Assembly: GCA_002348425.1 (NCBI GenBank)
Contig: DEBE01000103.1
Coordinates: 1-29,508, forward strand
Direction: 5' to 3'
DNA: 29,508 nt
From: Alphaproteobacteria bacterium UBA2964
Lineage (GTDB): Bacteria; Pseudomonadota; Alphaproteobacteria; MPNO01; UBA2964
Positions 15,230 through 24,004 of the stretch are shown here, one piece after another. Under the pieces are notes generated by a model. It did not search any database and was not told where the DNA came from. It saw nothing but the letters and a program-made list of their open reading frames with translations. The position numbers and the translations under genes are program-made. Positions within the stretch are counted from its first letter, which is position 1. Every line of letters begins with the position of its first letter.

Positions 15230-16693
15230 TTAAAATAAATCGAAATATTCCTTATGTTCCCAGTCGTTTGGCTCTGACAAGAAACGGGCAATTTCCGCTT
15301 CCTTGATAGCAACGATGTAGTTTATAAAATCATTGCCGAGTGCCTCCCGAAATGTCGTGCTTTTTCGAAGAGCGGCTAACGCATCAACAAGGCTCGCAGG
15401 CAATGTGGGCTTGCCTTCCTCTTGATAGGGGGTAGACGAAGGCAGGCCTGGATCTATTGCATTTTCAATGCCATCCAGACCAGAAATAATCTGTGATACA
15501 AAATACAGATATGGATTAGCTGCCGGATCACCAACCCTATTCTCAATTCGTGTCCCCGGGTCATCAAATCCACCAATAGACCTAATCATTGCTCCACGAT
15601 TGTCTCGTGACCAAACAGTCCGATCCGGAGCAAGAGTAAAAGGCTTGTAGCGCTTATACCCGTTGATTGTCGGCGTTGTGAATACTGAAGCCGCTTTTGC
15701 ATTCTCGAGTAATCCGCCTACGTAATTTAAACCAAGTGGGGATAACTCGGTATCATTTTCAGGTACAAATAAGTTTTTACCTGTTTTTATATCCCATAAA
15801 GACTGATGCAGATGCCAACCGCTAGAGAAGAGATTGGGCAAGTTGGGACGGCACATAAAGGTCGCGTGATAACCCTGACGGCGGCATATTTGCTTCACAG
15901 CATTTTTAAATTGAACCACGGCATCTGCCGCTTCCACGGGTTCCATAGGATGAAATGTGACCTCAACCTGGCTAGGACCAAATTCTACTTCAGTTGAACG
16001 CAACGGTAACCCCATTTCTAAAATCATTTTCCGGATCAAAGACATTATTGTTTCATGCTGATCCCCACGGATTTCTGTAAGATACTGGAAACCATGAGAT
16101 ACAAGATCAACGGATGGCGGAAGACCCGGCTGTCCGGCATCTTCCGGACGAATTGGCTCAGGTCTTAGTTGAAACAAATGAAATTCGAGCTCCAGTCCCA
16201 ACTTAAGTTTATAGCCCAGTCCCGACATACTTTTCACCGCTTGCTGCAACAGCGCCCTAGTAGAAAACGGAACTGGTTCGCCATTGGGAAAATATATATC
16301 ACAAAGGAGCCAACCTGTCTTCTCGGCCCAGGGCAATACCTTGAAAGTTTCAGGATCGGGTACCATCACAAAATCGCCGGCTCCAGTCATAGCCTCTAAC
16401 CCGAAACCTCCTCCATCTGTCCATATGGGATAAACTGTCTTATGTGAGGTGTCCTTGGCTAAAAGGGTAGTTGTCATTGTAATTCCGCTTGTCATCACGG
16501 ATAAAAGGTCACTGGCTACAATACTTTTTCCCCGAAGGATGCCGTGTTGATCAGAGAATGATAAACGAATAACCTCTAGTTTTTCTTCCTCTACAATCCC
16601 AACAACTTCCGCGATTTTTTCTTTTTGCAAATCTGTCAGTAAATCAAACTTTTCTGCAAATCTGACCCTCCCATGAGATACATCATTAGCCAT
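15230..16693 (-). CDS. Glutamine-synthetase-like gamma-glutamyl ligase
   Basis: This 487-residue protein has a full glutamine synthetase catalytic domain: metal ligands E168 and E170 (LGLELEFHL), E237 and E244 (TEVEFGPSQVEVTF), H294 (SGWHLHQS) and R382-x-E384-x-R386 (TRIENRVGD). The N-terminal beta-grasp half includes LSFSDQHGILRGK. The Tyr adenylylation loop of GlnA is not evident, and the sequence is closer to the GlnT/PuuA/IpuC group that joins glutamate to amines (putrescine, isopropylamine, ethanolamine, aniline in TdnQ/AtdA1). Its ATG overlaps the stop of the upstream Rieske oxygenase gene by 1 nt (TAATG), so the two should be translated together. A role in gamma-glutamylating an amine before or after oxygenation is inferred. 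True glutamine synthetase function is unlikely but not excluded. Confidence 0.87.
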   Translation of the reverse strand: MANDVSHGRVRFAEKFDLLTDLQKEKIAEVVGIVEEEKLEVIRLSFSDQHGILRGKSIVASDLLSVMTSGITMTTTLLAKDTSHKTVYPIWTDGGGFGLEAMTGAGDFVMVPDPETFKVLPWAEKTGWLLCDIYFPNGEPVPFSTRALLQQAVKSMSGLGYKLKLGLELEFHLFQLRPEPIRPEDAGQPGLPPSVDLVSHGFQYLTEIRGDQHETIMSLIRKMILEMGLPLRSTEVEFGPSQVEVTFHPMEPVEAADAVVQFKNAVKQICRRQGYHATFMCRPNLPNLFSSGWHLHQSLWDIKTGKNLFVPENDTELSPLGLNYVGGLLENAKAASVFTTPTINGYKRYKPFTLAPDRTVWSRDNRGAMIRSIGGFDDPGTRIENRVGDPAANPYLYFVSQIISGLDGIENAIDPGLPSSTPYQEEGKPTLPASLVDALAALRKSTTFREALGNDFINYIVAIKEAEIARFLSEPNDWEHKEYFDLF

Positions 16694-17991
16694 TAATCAA
16701 TACTCGCCCACGGAGAACGATCTCGTCTTGCACAATCATAGTCATACCAGCATTTATCCAAATTATTCCTTGTGCCAATAGTATCTACGGCTATGGGACC
16801 AGTCATATCCTGTTCCAATGACGTAGTTGACGTCACCTCACCTCTTTCTAAAACATTTATCTTTTCGATTAGCAGTTTTCGATAGGCAATAATTGCTTTA
16901 TCTGTTGACCCAAGATGCTCTTGGCTCCGATTGAAGATACTGCCTGGGGATTCAACAGCCCAATTATCATGGACATTAATGTCAAGGCCCATTCCAGTAT
17001 ATGTAAGGGTTTCCTGTTCCTTAGGATTGTAACCCCAGTCATTTGATCTATTTCGTATTGGTCGATAATCGGGCAAACTATAAAGTTCTCGTCTCTGGTT
17101 TCGCATAGCAATTTTATCAACTTTATTTTCAAATGCAGTAAAGATTGCATACCAGTAACATTCTCGATCATTTATTGGGACATGCCACTGGCTAATAGTC
17201 ATATCATTACTCATCGGTATTACTATAGCATTAGGAAAGGCAAGATTAGTAACCCTGACGTGCACACCAAAATTACCAAGATCTCGTAACGTTTTTATCC
17301 GAAAACCAGAGTTGGTGTTTTCGATTTTAATCTCTGGGCTTACCGCCTCGCGCAACAGTTTAGTTACAGGGACCTCCGCGGTAGCATCTCTGAACTGAAG
17401 TCCATAACCCTCATCTGGTTTTTCATCCTCAAAAAATCGGTGTAAAAAAGAGGCATGTGCGGGGTCAATGCCAACCTCCAGAGCCTGAAGCCAATTCGCA
17501 TCAATGTGACCTTTAAAAGCGAAGGTATATTCCTCCGGCGCAATAAAACAATCGAAGGAAGGCAATGGCGGAGGTTCAGATGCTCCAAGGTAGGCAAAAA
17601 TAATCCCTCCACGCTCTATACATGGATACGCCTTGTGCTGGATTTTTTCATGAAATTTACTTCCCGGCGGTTCCGCAGGCTGTTCCAGACAATGTCCCTT
17701 TGAATCAAACAACCAGCCATGAAATGGACACCGGATACCGCCATCTTCCAAGCGTCCGAATTTTAGATCTGCGCCACGATGTGGACAATTTCTACCAATT
17801 AATGCGTAACCATTATTTTCATCCCGAAATAGAACGAGATGTTCACCTAATAATTCAACAGCAACTGCTGGTCTTTCTCCAGATAACTCCTCAACCAGCG
17901 CCGCGGGCTGCCAGTATCTGCGCAGAAGCTCTCCTGCCGGGGTCCCAGGTTCTGTAATTGTCACTCTAATATTTTGTTCTTCGCTTAACAT
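16693..17991 (-). CDS. Rieske non-heme iron oxygenase, alpha subunit (phthalate-dioxygenase type)
   Basis: This 432-residue oxygenase begins with the PGTPAGELLRRYWQPAAL signature of the phthalate dioxygenase group. The Rieske [2Fe-2S] ligands are C69, H71, C88 and H91 (NCPHRGAD and RCPFHGW). The mononuclear iron site is D176-x2-H179-x4-H184 (GIDPAHASFLH), where D176 is the bridging Asp; the C-terminal QDMTGPIAVD segment matches the QESMGPI-type region. Relatives demethylate or hydroxylate aromatic acids, dicamba, vanillate or carnitine-like amines. No ferredoxin or reductase gene is adjacent, so electrons must come from elsewhere. The start at 17991 lacks a clear ribosome-binding site but is set by family homology. 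It diverges from the TRAP operon. Confidence 0.92.
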   Translation of the reverse strand: MLSEEQNIRVTITEPGTPAGELLRRYWQPAALVEELSGERPAVAVELLGEHLVLFRDENNGYALIGRNCPHRGADLKFGRLEDGGIRCPFHGWLFDSKGHCLEQPAEPPGSKFHEKIQHKAYPCIERGGIIFAYLGASEPPPLPSFDCFIAPEEYTFAFKGHIDANWLQALEVGIDPAHASFLHRFFEDEKPDEGYGLQFRDATAEVPVTKLLREAVSPEIKIENTNSGFRIKTLRDLGNFGVHVRVTNLAFPNAIVIPMSNDMTISQWHVPINDRECYWYAIFTAFENKVDKIAMRNQRRELYSLPDYRPIRNRSNDWGYNPKEQETLTYTGMGLDINVHDNWAVESPGSIFNRSQEHLGSTDKAIIAYRKLLIEKINVLERGEVTSTTSLEQDMTGPIAVDTIGTRNNLDKCWYDYDCARRDRSPWASID

Positions 17992-18122
17992 TCGCGCAGG
18001 CTAGAGGGGACAGACAGTATGTGCAAGTTCCTACAGGCATCGCTTGTAAAATAAACAGATGCTTTGTAGCATGCGATTAGCCTAAAAATAATTATAATAA
18101 TTAATTCAGGAAACTATCCTAA
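17992..18122. promoter_or_regulatory. Divergent promoter region between Rieske oxygenase and TRAP operon
   Basis: This 131-bp region must hold the promoters of both transcription units. A possible rightward sigma-70 promoter is TTGTAG (18064-18069), 17 nt, then AATAAT (18087-18092); a TATAAT string lies at 18093-18098. ATGC-TTTGTA-GCAT (about 18060-18073) is a short dyad beside the -35 and could be an operator. These are visual matches only. Confidence 0.3.
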
Positions 18123-18668
18123 GTGGAAATAGTACGGAGTTATATCCTCCCGGTCATCCGAGCCTTTTTAGGATCACTACTTATCGCGAGTGTATTCCTA
18201 ATTGTCGCGAATGCCATTGGAAGGTATTTATTTCTCGCCCCCATTATTTGGGCTGAGGAAATACTTGGGTATGTTCTCGTTTGGGCCGTTTATTTGGGTG
18301 GCGTCCTTGTCACATGGGATGGCGGTCACCTCAAAATGGATCTCCTGTCACGCACGTTGCCGTTTATTCCCAAAACTATAGTAAATGGTATTTCGGTTTT
18401 CGTTTTCATTTTTATAGGGGGATTAATTGTTTACCAGTCTTGGTTTGCAATCGCTGAGCTAACACATGTCAGTCTTGTTGCTGAAGTGCCCATGAACCTT
18501 ATGCATTCAATAATTCCTACTTCCTTTGTATTTATTATTTTCTGCATCCTGTTGCGCCTTCGTAAAAATTTAACGGGAACACTTGAAAGCGAGGCAGAAC
18601 AAGTAGAAGCACTTCGTGAAGCGGCAGCTGCTGCAGAACGTGCAGGTAAAACGGTTTCGAAGGAATAA
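18123..18668 (+). CDS. dctQ: TRAP transporter small permease subunit (DctQ family)
   Basis: This 181-residue membrane protein has four predicted transmembrane segments (about residues 10-30, 45-65, 85-108 and 125-145). It carries the family motif APIIWAEEILGYVLVWAVYL between the first two and WDGGHLKMDLL in the loop. It partners with DctM in the inner membrane to import organic acids or other anions with the sodium gradient. The GTG at 18123 is the start, with CAGGAAA about 10 nt upstream. The C-terminus ends in an Ala/Glu-rich, probably coiled tail. The stop is 4 bp before the DctM start, showing tight coupling. Confidence 0.92.
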   Translation: MEIVRSYILPVIRAFLGSLLIASVFLIVANAIGRYLFLAPIIWAEEILGYVLVWAVYLGGVLVTWDGGHLKMDLLSRTLPFIPKTIVNGISVFVFIFIGGLIVYQSWFAIAELTHVSLVAEVPMNLMHSIIPTSFVFIIFCILLRLRKNLTGTLESEAEQVEALREAAAAAERAGKTVSKE

Positions 18669-18672
18669 ATTT

Positions 18673-19953
18673 ATGGAAATGTTTCTTGTCATGGGCGTTT
18701 TGCCAATCATCCTTCTTGTCCTAGGTTTTCCTATTTTTGTAATCCTTATGGTCTCATCTGTTATCACCATCCTCTTTATAATGGACTTGCCGATAACCAT
18801 GGTTCAAATCGAACTTTTTGGCAGTGTAGACAATTATAAACTCATAGCGGTCCCGTTTTTTATTTTTGCAGGGGCCATCATGGCGCAAGGAGGAATTTCT
18901 CAACGACTTGTTGAATGGGTTGTTTCCCTGATGGGCGCAATCCGCGGCAGCATTGCCCTGACTACTGTAGGCGCTTGCACCATCTTTGGAGCAATATCGG
19001 GGTCCAGCCCTGCTACGGTTGCGGCTATTGGAGGCATGTTGTTTCCATCACTTCGAGAAAAAGGTTATCCTGAAAAGTTTGCTAGTGGTCTTTTAGCATC
19101 ATCAGGCGCGATTGCCGGTATTATACCGCCATCAATTGCCATGATTTTATATGGTGCAGCAGCGGAAGAATCCGTTAGGCACTTGTTTATAGCCGGAGTC
19201 CTCCCTGGTCTATTTATCGCTTTCTGTATGGGTGTTTATATATATTTTTATGCCCGAAAACGCGACATTCGCGAAGGTACTAGGTTTGAAGTTAAGCGCG
19301 TAGCGCGCAGTACTAAAGCGGGGGCATGGGCCCTAGGCACACCACTGATCATCCTTGGCGGTATTTATGCTGGAATATTTTCTCCCACAGAGGCGGCCGG
19401 CGTTTCATGCCTATATGCCGTTATTGTAGCAATGTGGGTATATCGTGATATGAACCTCACCGGCCTGTGGAAAGTTACAATAGAGTCGGTATACCTAACC
19501 GCACAGGTGTTAATTATTGTCGGTGCTGCGACCTTGTTTTCGCGCCTACTGACTATCGCCGGAGTTCCCCAGGAAATGGTTAGCTGGATTCATAACCTCG
19601 GTTTGCAACCTTGGATGGTTCTTCTGATTATCAACATTTTTTTATTAGCGGTCGGTTGTGTTCTAGATCCGGCTTCAGCAATTTTGGTTTTAGCACCCAT
19701 ACTGAAACCTGTAATCATTGCGGCGGGCATTGATCCTATTCACTTTGGTATCATCATGACAGTGAACGTCAGTATTGGAATGTTCACTCCACCCTTTGGT
19801 CTTAATATATTTGTTACCCAGGCACTCTTCCGAGTTCCGCTTTCTAGTCTTTACCCGGGGCTCGTTCCCTTTATCATTATCAATATAATCGCGTTAGGCG
19901 TAATTTCTTATTGGCCAGACCTTTCACTTGTTCTTGTCCGGCTTTTAGGCTGA
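18673..19953 (+). CDS. dctM: TRAP transporter large permease subunit (DctM family)
   Basis: The protein has 426 residues and about 12 transmembrane helices. Characteristic stretches are VPFFIFAGAIMAQGGISQRL, FGAISGSSPATVAAIGG, IIPPSIAMILYGAAAEESVR, TEAAGVSCLYA and VGCVLDPASAILVLAPIL. This is the transport subunit of a TRAP system. The ATG at 18673 with AGGAA 6 nt upstream is chosen; an in-frame ATG at 18616 lies inside dctQ and would add a charged tail unlike the family's hydrophobic N-terminus. The substrate is set by the DctP protein encoded after a 63-bp gap. Confidence 0.93.
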   Translation: MEMFLVMGVLPIILLVLGFPIFVILMVSSVITILFIMDLPITMVQIELFGSVDNYKLIAVPFFIFAGAIMAQGGISQRLVEWVVSLMGAIRGSIALTTVGACTIFGAISGSSPATVAAIGGMLFPSLREKGYPEKFASGLLASSGAIAGIIPPSIAMILYGAAAEESVRHLFIAGVLPGLFIAFCMGVYIYFYARKRDIREGTRFEVKRVARSTKAGAWALGTPLIILGGIYAGIFSPTEAAGVSCLYAVIVAMWVYRDMNLTGLWKVTIESVYLTAQVLIIVGAATLFSRLLTIAGVPQEMVSWIHNLGLQPWMVLLIINIFLLAVGCVLDPASAILVLAPILKPVIIAAGIDPIHFGIIMTVNVSIGMFTPPFGLNIFVTQALFRVPLSSLYPGLVPFIIINIIALGVISYWPDLSLVLVRLLG

Positions 19954-20016
19954 AATACTAACTGAGAAAACTATAAGTCGTTAAGAAACGGCTAAAACAA
20001 AAGAGGAAAAATTATA

Positions 20017-21024
20017 ATGAAAATTAAAACTATCCTAGTCTGCACTGCCGCAGCCACTATGCTTTCATCGGGGATGGCTTACGCACAACATAAGATGAAT
20101 GTTGGTATGGTTACCATCAATGACCCTCAACATGCTTTCGCAAAGCACTACGCCAAATTAATTAACAAACGTAGTGGTGGTAAAATTAATGCGAAAGTAT
20201 TTCCAGCTGGCCAGCTGGGAAAAATTCCGCGCCAGTTGGAAAACCTTAAAATCGGTGCGCAGGCTGCTTTTGCCTCCCCACCGGGGTTTTTAGCAGGTAT
20301 GAACCTTGCATTTCAGGCGCCCGATGCACCAGGAAAATATAAAAATTTTTGGCATGCTCACAATGCCTTTACTACCCCAAAATTTCGAGACAAGTTTCTT
20401 AAACTTGCCGACAAACACGGAATCATTGGGGTGTCAATCTATAACTACGGACCGTCATCAATCGCATCTCGTAAGCCCATCCGAACTCTGGCAGACCTTA
20501 AAGGTTTGAAAGTCCGAGTTCTTGCAACAAAGATGGAAAGTAAACTTGCAAAGGTTTTGGGTATGACAGGCGTGCCAATGCCATACTTGGAAGTACTGCC
20601 GGCCCTGCAAAGAAAAACGATTGATGCCTGTCGGAGCTCCATTGTGGTAATGGGTGCATCAAAATTTTATACAACTACTAAATCAATCACCTTAATAGAG
20701 TCCGGGATGATCCCGAGCGCCCTTTTCATTTCCAAAAGGTGGATGAAAAAGCTGTCCAGTGACCTGCAAAAACTGGTTATAAAAACCGGTCGCGATGCAG
20801 AGGCTTTTGCCGGCAAGTATGCTTACGATGCAAATAAAAAAGCAGAAGCCCTTTGGAAGAAAAATGGAGCTGAGGTAATCCGTTTGTCATCAACTGATCA
20901 AGCGACGGTCATTAAACGTCTAGCACCACTTGGTGATGAGTTTCTTGGAGGCAATCCAAAAACTCAAAAAATGTATAATATTTTACAAGGAGTGCTAAAG
21001 ACCGCTTCAACAAAGGCACCTTAA
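20017..21024 (+). CDS. dctP: TRAP transporter substrate-binding protein (DctP family)
   Basis: This 335-residue periplasmic protein has a Sec signal peptide cleaved after AYA at residue 23. The DctP fold is shown by FPAGQLGKIPRQLENLKIGA, the LADLKGLKVRVLATKM segment carrying the conserved ligand-binding Arg, and VPMPYLEVLPALQRKTIDAC. The usual G-x-x-D-G after the ALQ segment is replaced by RKTIDAC, so the specificity is not obvious. A good Shine-Dalgarno (AGAGGAAAAATT) precedes the start. Clear partners are the upstream dctQ and dctM genes. A perfect 9-bp hairpin follows, so this ends the operon. Confidence 0.93.
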   Translation: MKIKTILVCTAAATMLSSGMAYAQHKMNVGMVTINDPQHAFAKHYAKLINKRSGGKINAKVFPAGQLGKIPRQLENLKIGAQAAFASPPGFLAGMNLAFQAPDAPGKYKNFWHAHNAFTTPKFRDKFLKLADKHGIIGVSIYNYGPSSIASRKPIRTLADLKGLKVRVLATKMESKLAKVLGMTGVPMPYLEVLPALQRKTIDACRSSIVVMGASKFYTTTKSITLIESGMIPSALFISKRWMKKLSSDLQKLVIKTGRDAEAFAGKYAYDANKKAEALWKKNGAEVIRLSSTDQATVIKRLAPLGDEFLGGNPKTQKMYNILQGVLKTASTKAP

Positions 21025-21054
21025 TAATTTTACTAATATGTTAAAAGTACTGGC

Positions 21055-21090
21055 GGGCCAGGCTTATTAGCCTGGCCCTTCTGCGTTTAT
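21055..21090 (+). terminator. Rho-independent terminator-like hairpin after dctP
   Basis: GGGCCAGGC (21055-21063) and GCCTGGCCC (21070-21078) form a perfect 9-bp, GC-rich stem with the loop TTATTA. The following TTCTGCGTTTATTTAT is T-rich but interrupted. It should end or attenuate the TRAP operon before the GMC oxidoreductase gene. Confidence 0.75.
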
Positions 21091-21109
21091 TTATCGAAAG
21101 TAGGCTCTA

Positions 21110-22744
21110 ATGAGTGTGGATAGAATATTTGATTATATAATTATTGGCGCCGGGTCCGCGGGCTGTACTCTAGCTAACAGGCTTTCTGAAGATGAAGATG
21201 CAACTATATTACTAGTCGAAGCCGGCGGCTCAGACCGCGACCCTCTTATTCAAGTTCCACTGGGCTGGGGGAAAATACTATTTAACCGGTTACACGACTG
21301 GGGTTATTTTACAGAGCCAGAACCTGCGTTAAACAACAGAGAAATTGAATGCGCTCGAGGGAGAGTGATAGGAGGTTCCTCATCCATTAACGCCATGGCT
21401 TACGTTCGATGTCATCCTAAGGACTTTGACCGTTGGGAGAATTTAGGCTTAAAGGGCTGGTCTTACGCTCATGCCTTGCCATATTTTAAGAAATCAGAAG
21501 ATTGGCAATATGGCGAAACAGAAATTCGTGGAAGCGGAGGACCATTAACCACGATAAAGAATATTTACCCTGACCCGTTAAAAGAAGCATGGCTTGAAGC
21601 GGGATTGTCTGCCGGCTACCCCGTTACCGAGGACTACAACACAAAGAACGAGGGTTTTTGCGTAATGCAGTCGACTATTCGCAGGGGACGAAGGTGCAGT
21701 GCAGCGGCAGCCTACCTTCACCCGGCAGCAAAAAGACCAAATATTACGATTCTTCAAAAATCGACTGTTACCAAAATTTTGATAGAGAAGAAGCGAGCCA
21801 CGGGGATTACTTATTTAAATAAAAGACAAGTTGGAACTGCACTCGCAAACAAGGAAATAATTTTATCAGGTGGGGTAATAAACTCGCCACAATTACTAAT
21901 GCTGTCAGGAATTGGGAGCCCTGAACACCTGAATGAACACAATATCGAATGTGTAAATTCATTACCTGGTGTAGGCCAAAACTTGCAAGATCATATCGGC
22001 GTTGGAATTGAATTCGAAAGAACTCACGATGGTCCATTTGTTGGGCGATTGCGTTACGATCGAATTGCACTCGCAATGCTTAGAGCTTATTTCTTTGGCA
22101 AAGGTTTTGGAACCGAAATGCCGGGACCCATAATGGCTTTTTTGAAAAGCGATGAAGCTCTTGACCAACCAGATATTCAGCTATTAACAAGGTTTATCCC
22201 GCCAGAGTCACAACCCTGGTTTCCGGGAATTCGTAAAAAACCCAAGGATGCCTTTATGTGTCGGCCTGCAGTTCTCCATCCCGAAAGCCGCGGTGAAATA
22301 AGGTTAAAATCAGACAACCCTCTGACAAAACCAGCCATACACCAAAACTTTCTCTCTGAGGAAAAAGATTGGGAAACGCTTAGAACTGGGTTCGATATGG
22401 TTCGCCACATAGCCAGCCAGAAACCATTAGATCCATTCCGCGGCAAAGAATTACAACCGGGTTCCGGCGTCACCGCTAAAGCAGATATTGACGAATATAT
22501 TCGGCAAACTGCGTGGACTGTACACCACCCTGCCGGAACCTGTAAAATGGGCACTGATAAAGACGAAATGGCAGTCGTCGACAACGAATTTCGACTTAGG
22601 GGCATTGATGCCTTGCGGGTAATAGACGCTTCCGTTTTCCCGGACATGCCCGGGGGTAATATCAATGCTCCTATAATCATGATGGCGGAGAAGGCTTCAG
22701 ATCTAATTCGAGGAAAAAAACCGCTGAGCCCCATTGATTTATAG
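21110..22744 (+). CDS. GMC-family FAD-dependent oxidoreductase (choline dehydrogenase-like)
   Basis: This 544-residue flavoprotein starts with the ADP-binding fold YIIIGAGSAGCTLANRLSED and then LLVEAGG. It has GRVIGGSSSINAMAYVR (GMC signature 1), SGGVINSPQLLMLSGIG (signature 2) and the C-terminal active site: H473 in VHHPAGTCKMG and an Asn of GGNINAP (residues 515-521). Family members oxidise alcohols such as choline, PEG or polyvinyl alcohol with FAD. This one cannot be assigned a substrate, although neighbouring TRAP and Rieske genes suggest amine-alcohol or polyol compounds. There is no signal peptide. The upstream ATG follows a weak ribosome-binding region and lies 32 nt after the dctP hairpin. 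Confidence 0.9.
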   Translation: MSVDRIFDYIIIGAGSAGCTLANRLSEDEDATILLVEAGGSDRDPLIQVPLGWGKILFNRLHDWGYFTEPEPALNNREIECARGRVIGGSSSINAMAYVRCHPKDFDRWENLGLKGWSYAHALPYFKKSEDWQYGETEIRGSGGPLTTIKNIYPDPLKEAWLEAGLSAGYPVTEDYNTKNEGFCVMQSTIRRGRRCSAAAAYLHPAAKRPNITILQKSTVTKILIEKKRATGITYLNKRQVGTALANKEIILSGGVINSPQLLMLSGIGSPEHLNEHNIECVNSLPGVGQNLQDHIGVGIEFERTHDGPFVGRLRYDRIALAMLRAYFFGKGFGTEMPGPIMAFLKSDEALDQPDIQLLTRFIPPESQPWFPGIRKKPKDAFMCRPAVLHPESRGEIRLKSDNPLTKPAIHQNFLSEEKDWETLRTGFDMVRHIASQKPLDPFRGKELQPGSGVTAKADIDEYIRQTAWTVHHPAGTCKMGTDKDEMAVVDNEFRLRGIDALRVIDASVFPDMPGGNINAPIIMMAEKASDLIRGKKPLSPIDL

Positions 22745-22805
22745 GCTTTATAACAATTTTCCTGAATAAAAGGGAAATAACGAATTTGCTATAAGATATT
22801 TTTTC

Positions 22806-23891
22806 TTAGCTCATGTAAGGTGACTTAACTCTTCCGTTTATCTCTTCAGAAATTGGACTATACCGATAAGCACGGAATAGTGAATTACCGGAACCTCCCC
22901 GTTCAAGTCCGAACCAATTGTAACCACCAAAAAATGGTGAAACATACTCCCATACAATTTCCTGTTCCGGGGTTACCTCAAAAACTCGACCCATCTGGCC
23001 CTCACAAATCAATGTATTGCCAGACCACAGCCTTTGTGCTCCGGATATATTAGGACTAAAAAATGTCCAGGTGGGCTGACCACGATAATCCCAAACCTCT
23101 TCACCGGTTTCAGGATTTAATTCGATCACACGGGAGAATGGGTTTAAAGGTGTATAAATGCCATTTGCAAAAAATAGTAGATTACCGTTGTCCAACATTT
23201 GAACGTCATGTGTCGTTCCCCACATAATATCTTTTTTCATCCAACGAAACCTTTTAGTATTTCGATCGATGATTGCCAAAGTATGAGTTCTCCTGAAACT
23301 TACTAGCACATCCCCATTTTCTAGGGGAAAACAAGCATTGGCGTGGGCAAACTCCTGTCTATCACAGACTTCTATGAGCGGATGTTCTTCTATATTTTCA
23401 TCAAGATGAAAATGCCATTCCCAGACCGTATCACCTTCCGAATTCACTTCACGTATATAATCACCGTATATAACGCCGTCATGTTCGGTACCCGGAATTC
23501 CGCCAACTACTCGTTTAGCATATTCATCCGGCAAAGGTTCCCATCCTAAATAAATTGTATTTCCATTTGGACACCTACGAAAGTCGTGATGCTGTCCATG
23601 ATCTTTATACTCCCAAAGGACATTTCCTTCCCAGTCATATTCGCGCATTAACCCTCCCTTACCCCGTCTTAGTGGAGGGCCCTCTGTGGTGCGACCTGAC
23701 CAAAGGAGGTTACCGGTGGGTAGTAAATAGGCATAATTACCTGGCGTTAAGGGAAACTCCCATTTATGCAGAACCTCTCCTCGCATGCCAATTATGTATG
23801 CCTCCTTGCTGACTAATGGAGCAATCAAAGTGTAGCCATCTGTCGCCTTTTTTTCATCGTAGAGCAAAATTCCTGTATCGCGATGACGCAT
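22806..23891 (-). CDS. Arylsulfotransferase (ASST)-type beta-propeller protein
   Basis: The 361 residues form a six-bladed propeller-like repeat series: GEVLHKWEF, GNVLWEYKDHG, GDTVWEWHFH, ENGDVLVSFR, LDNGNLLFFANG, ETGEEVWDYRG, GNTLICEG and EQEIVWEYVSP. H101-H102 in GQHHDFRR, H183 in EFAHANA and THDVQMLDNGN are spaced like the His residues of arylsulfate sulfotransferase-type propellers. Known ASSTs are periplasmic, but this protein has no signal peptide, so a cytoplasmic role or a different reaction is possible. The start at 23891 is supported by the conserved GILLYDEKKATDGYTL block. It is expressed away from the neighbouring hydrolase operon. Confidence 0.75.
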   Translation of the reverse strand: MRHRDTGILLYDEKKATDGYTLIAPLVSKEAYIIGMRGEVLHKWEFPLTPGNYAYLLPTGNLLWSGRTTEGPPLRRGKGGLMREYDWEGNVLWEYKDHGQHHDFRRCPNGNTIYLGWEPLPDEYAKRVVGGIPGTEHDGVIYGDYIREVNSEGDTVWEWHFHLDENIEEHPLIEVCDRQEFAHANACFPLENGDVLVSFRRTHTLAIIDRNTKRFRWMKKDIMWGTTHDVQMLDNGNLLFFANGIYTPLNPFSRVIELNPETGEEVWDYRGQPTWTFFSPNISGAQRLWSGNTLICEGQMGRVFEVTPEQEIVWEYVSPFFGGYNWFGLERGGSGNSLFRAYRYSPISEEINGRVKSPYMS

Positions 23892-24004
23892 AGCTAATGT
23901 TCGCCTTATAATTTATTTTATACTATCGTAAAATTAACATAGCACAATTAACCCTGACCCGCATATTCACATCGAACTTTTTTGGAGGAGGTAAGACCCT
24001 CAAA

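Noticed and set aside
15213..15240. TTTATTT/AAATAAA hairpin between convergent genes as a terminator
   Set aside because: AT-only stem with a 14-nt loop, too weak to claim.
15230..16693. Housekeeping glutamine synthetase (glnA)
   Set aside because: It is coupled to a Rieske oxygenase, no PII gene is nearby and the adenylylation loop is not evident; a gamma-glutamyl ligase is more likely.
18616..18672. A longer DctM starting inside dctQ
   Set aside because: The added segment is highly charged and DctM proteins start with a hydrophobic helix; ATG 18673 has AGGAA at proper spacing.
22177..22734. 185-codon open frame on the minus strand
   Set aside because: It lies wholly inside the GMC oxidoreductase gene and shows no family motif; it is a shadow of the real frame.
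22755..22785. ATTTTCC/GGGAAAT stem in the convergent gap as a terminator
   Set aside because: It contains a GT pair, a 9-nt loop and no clear T-run.
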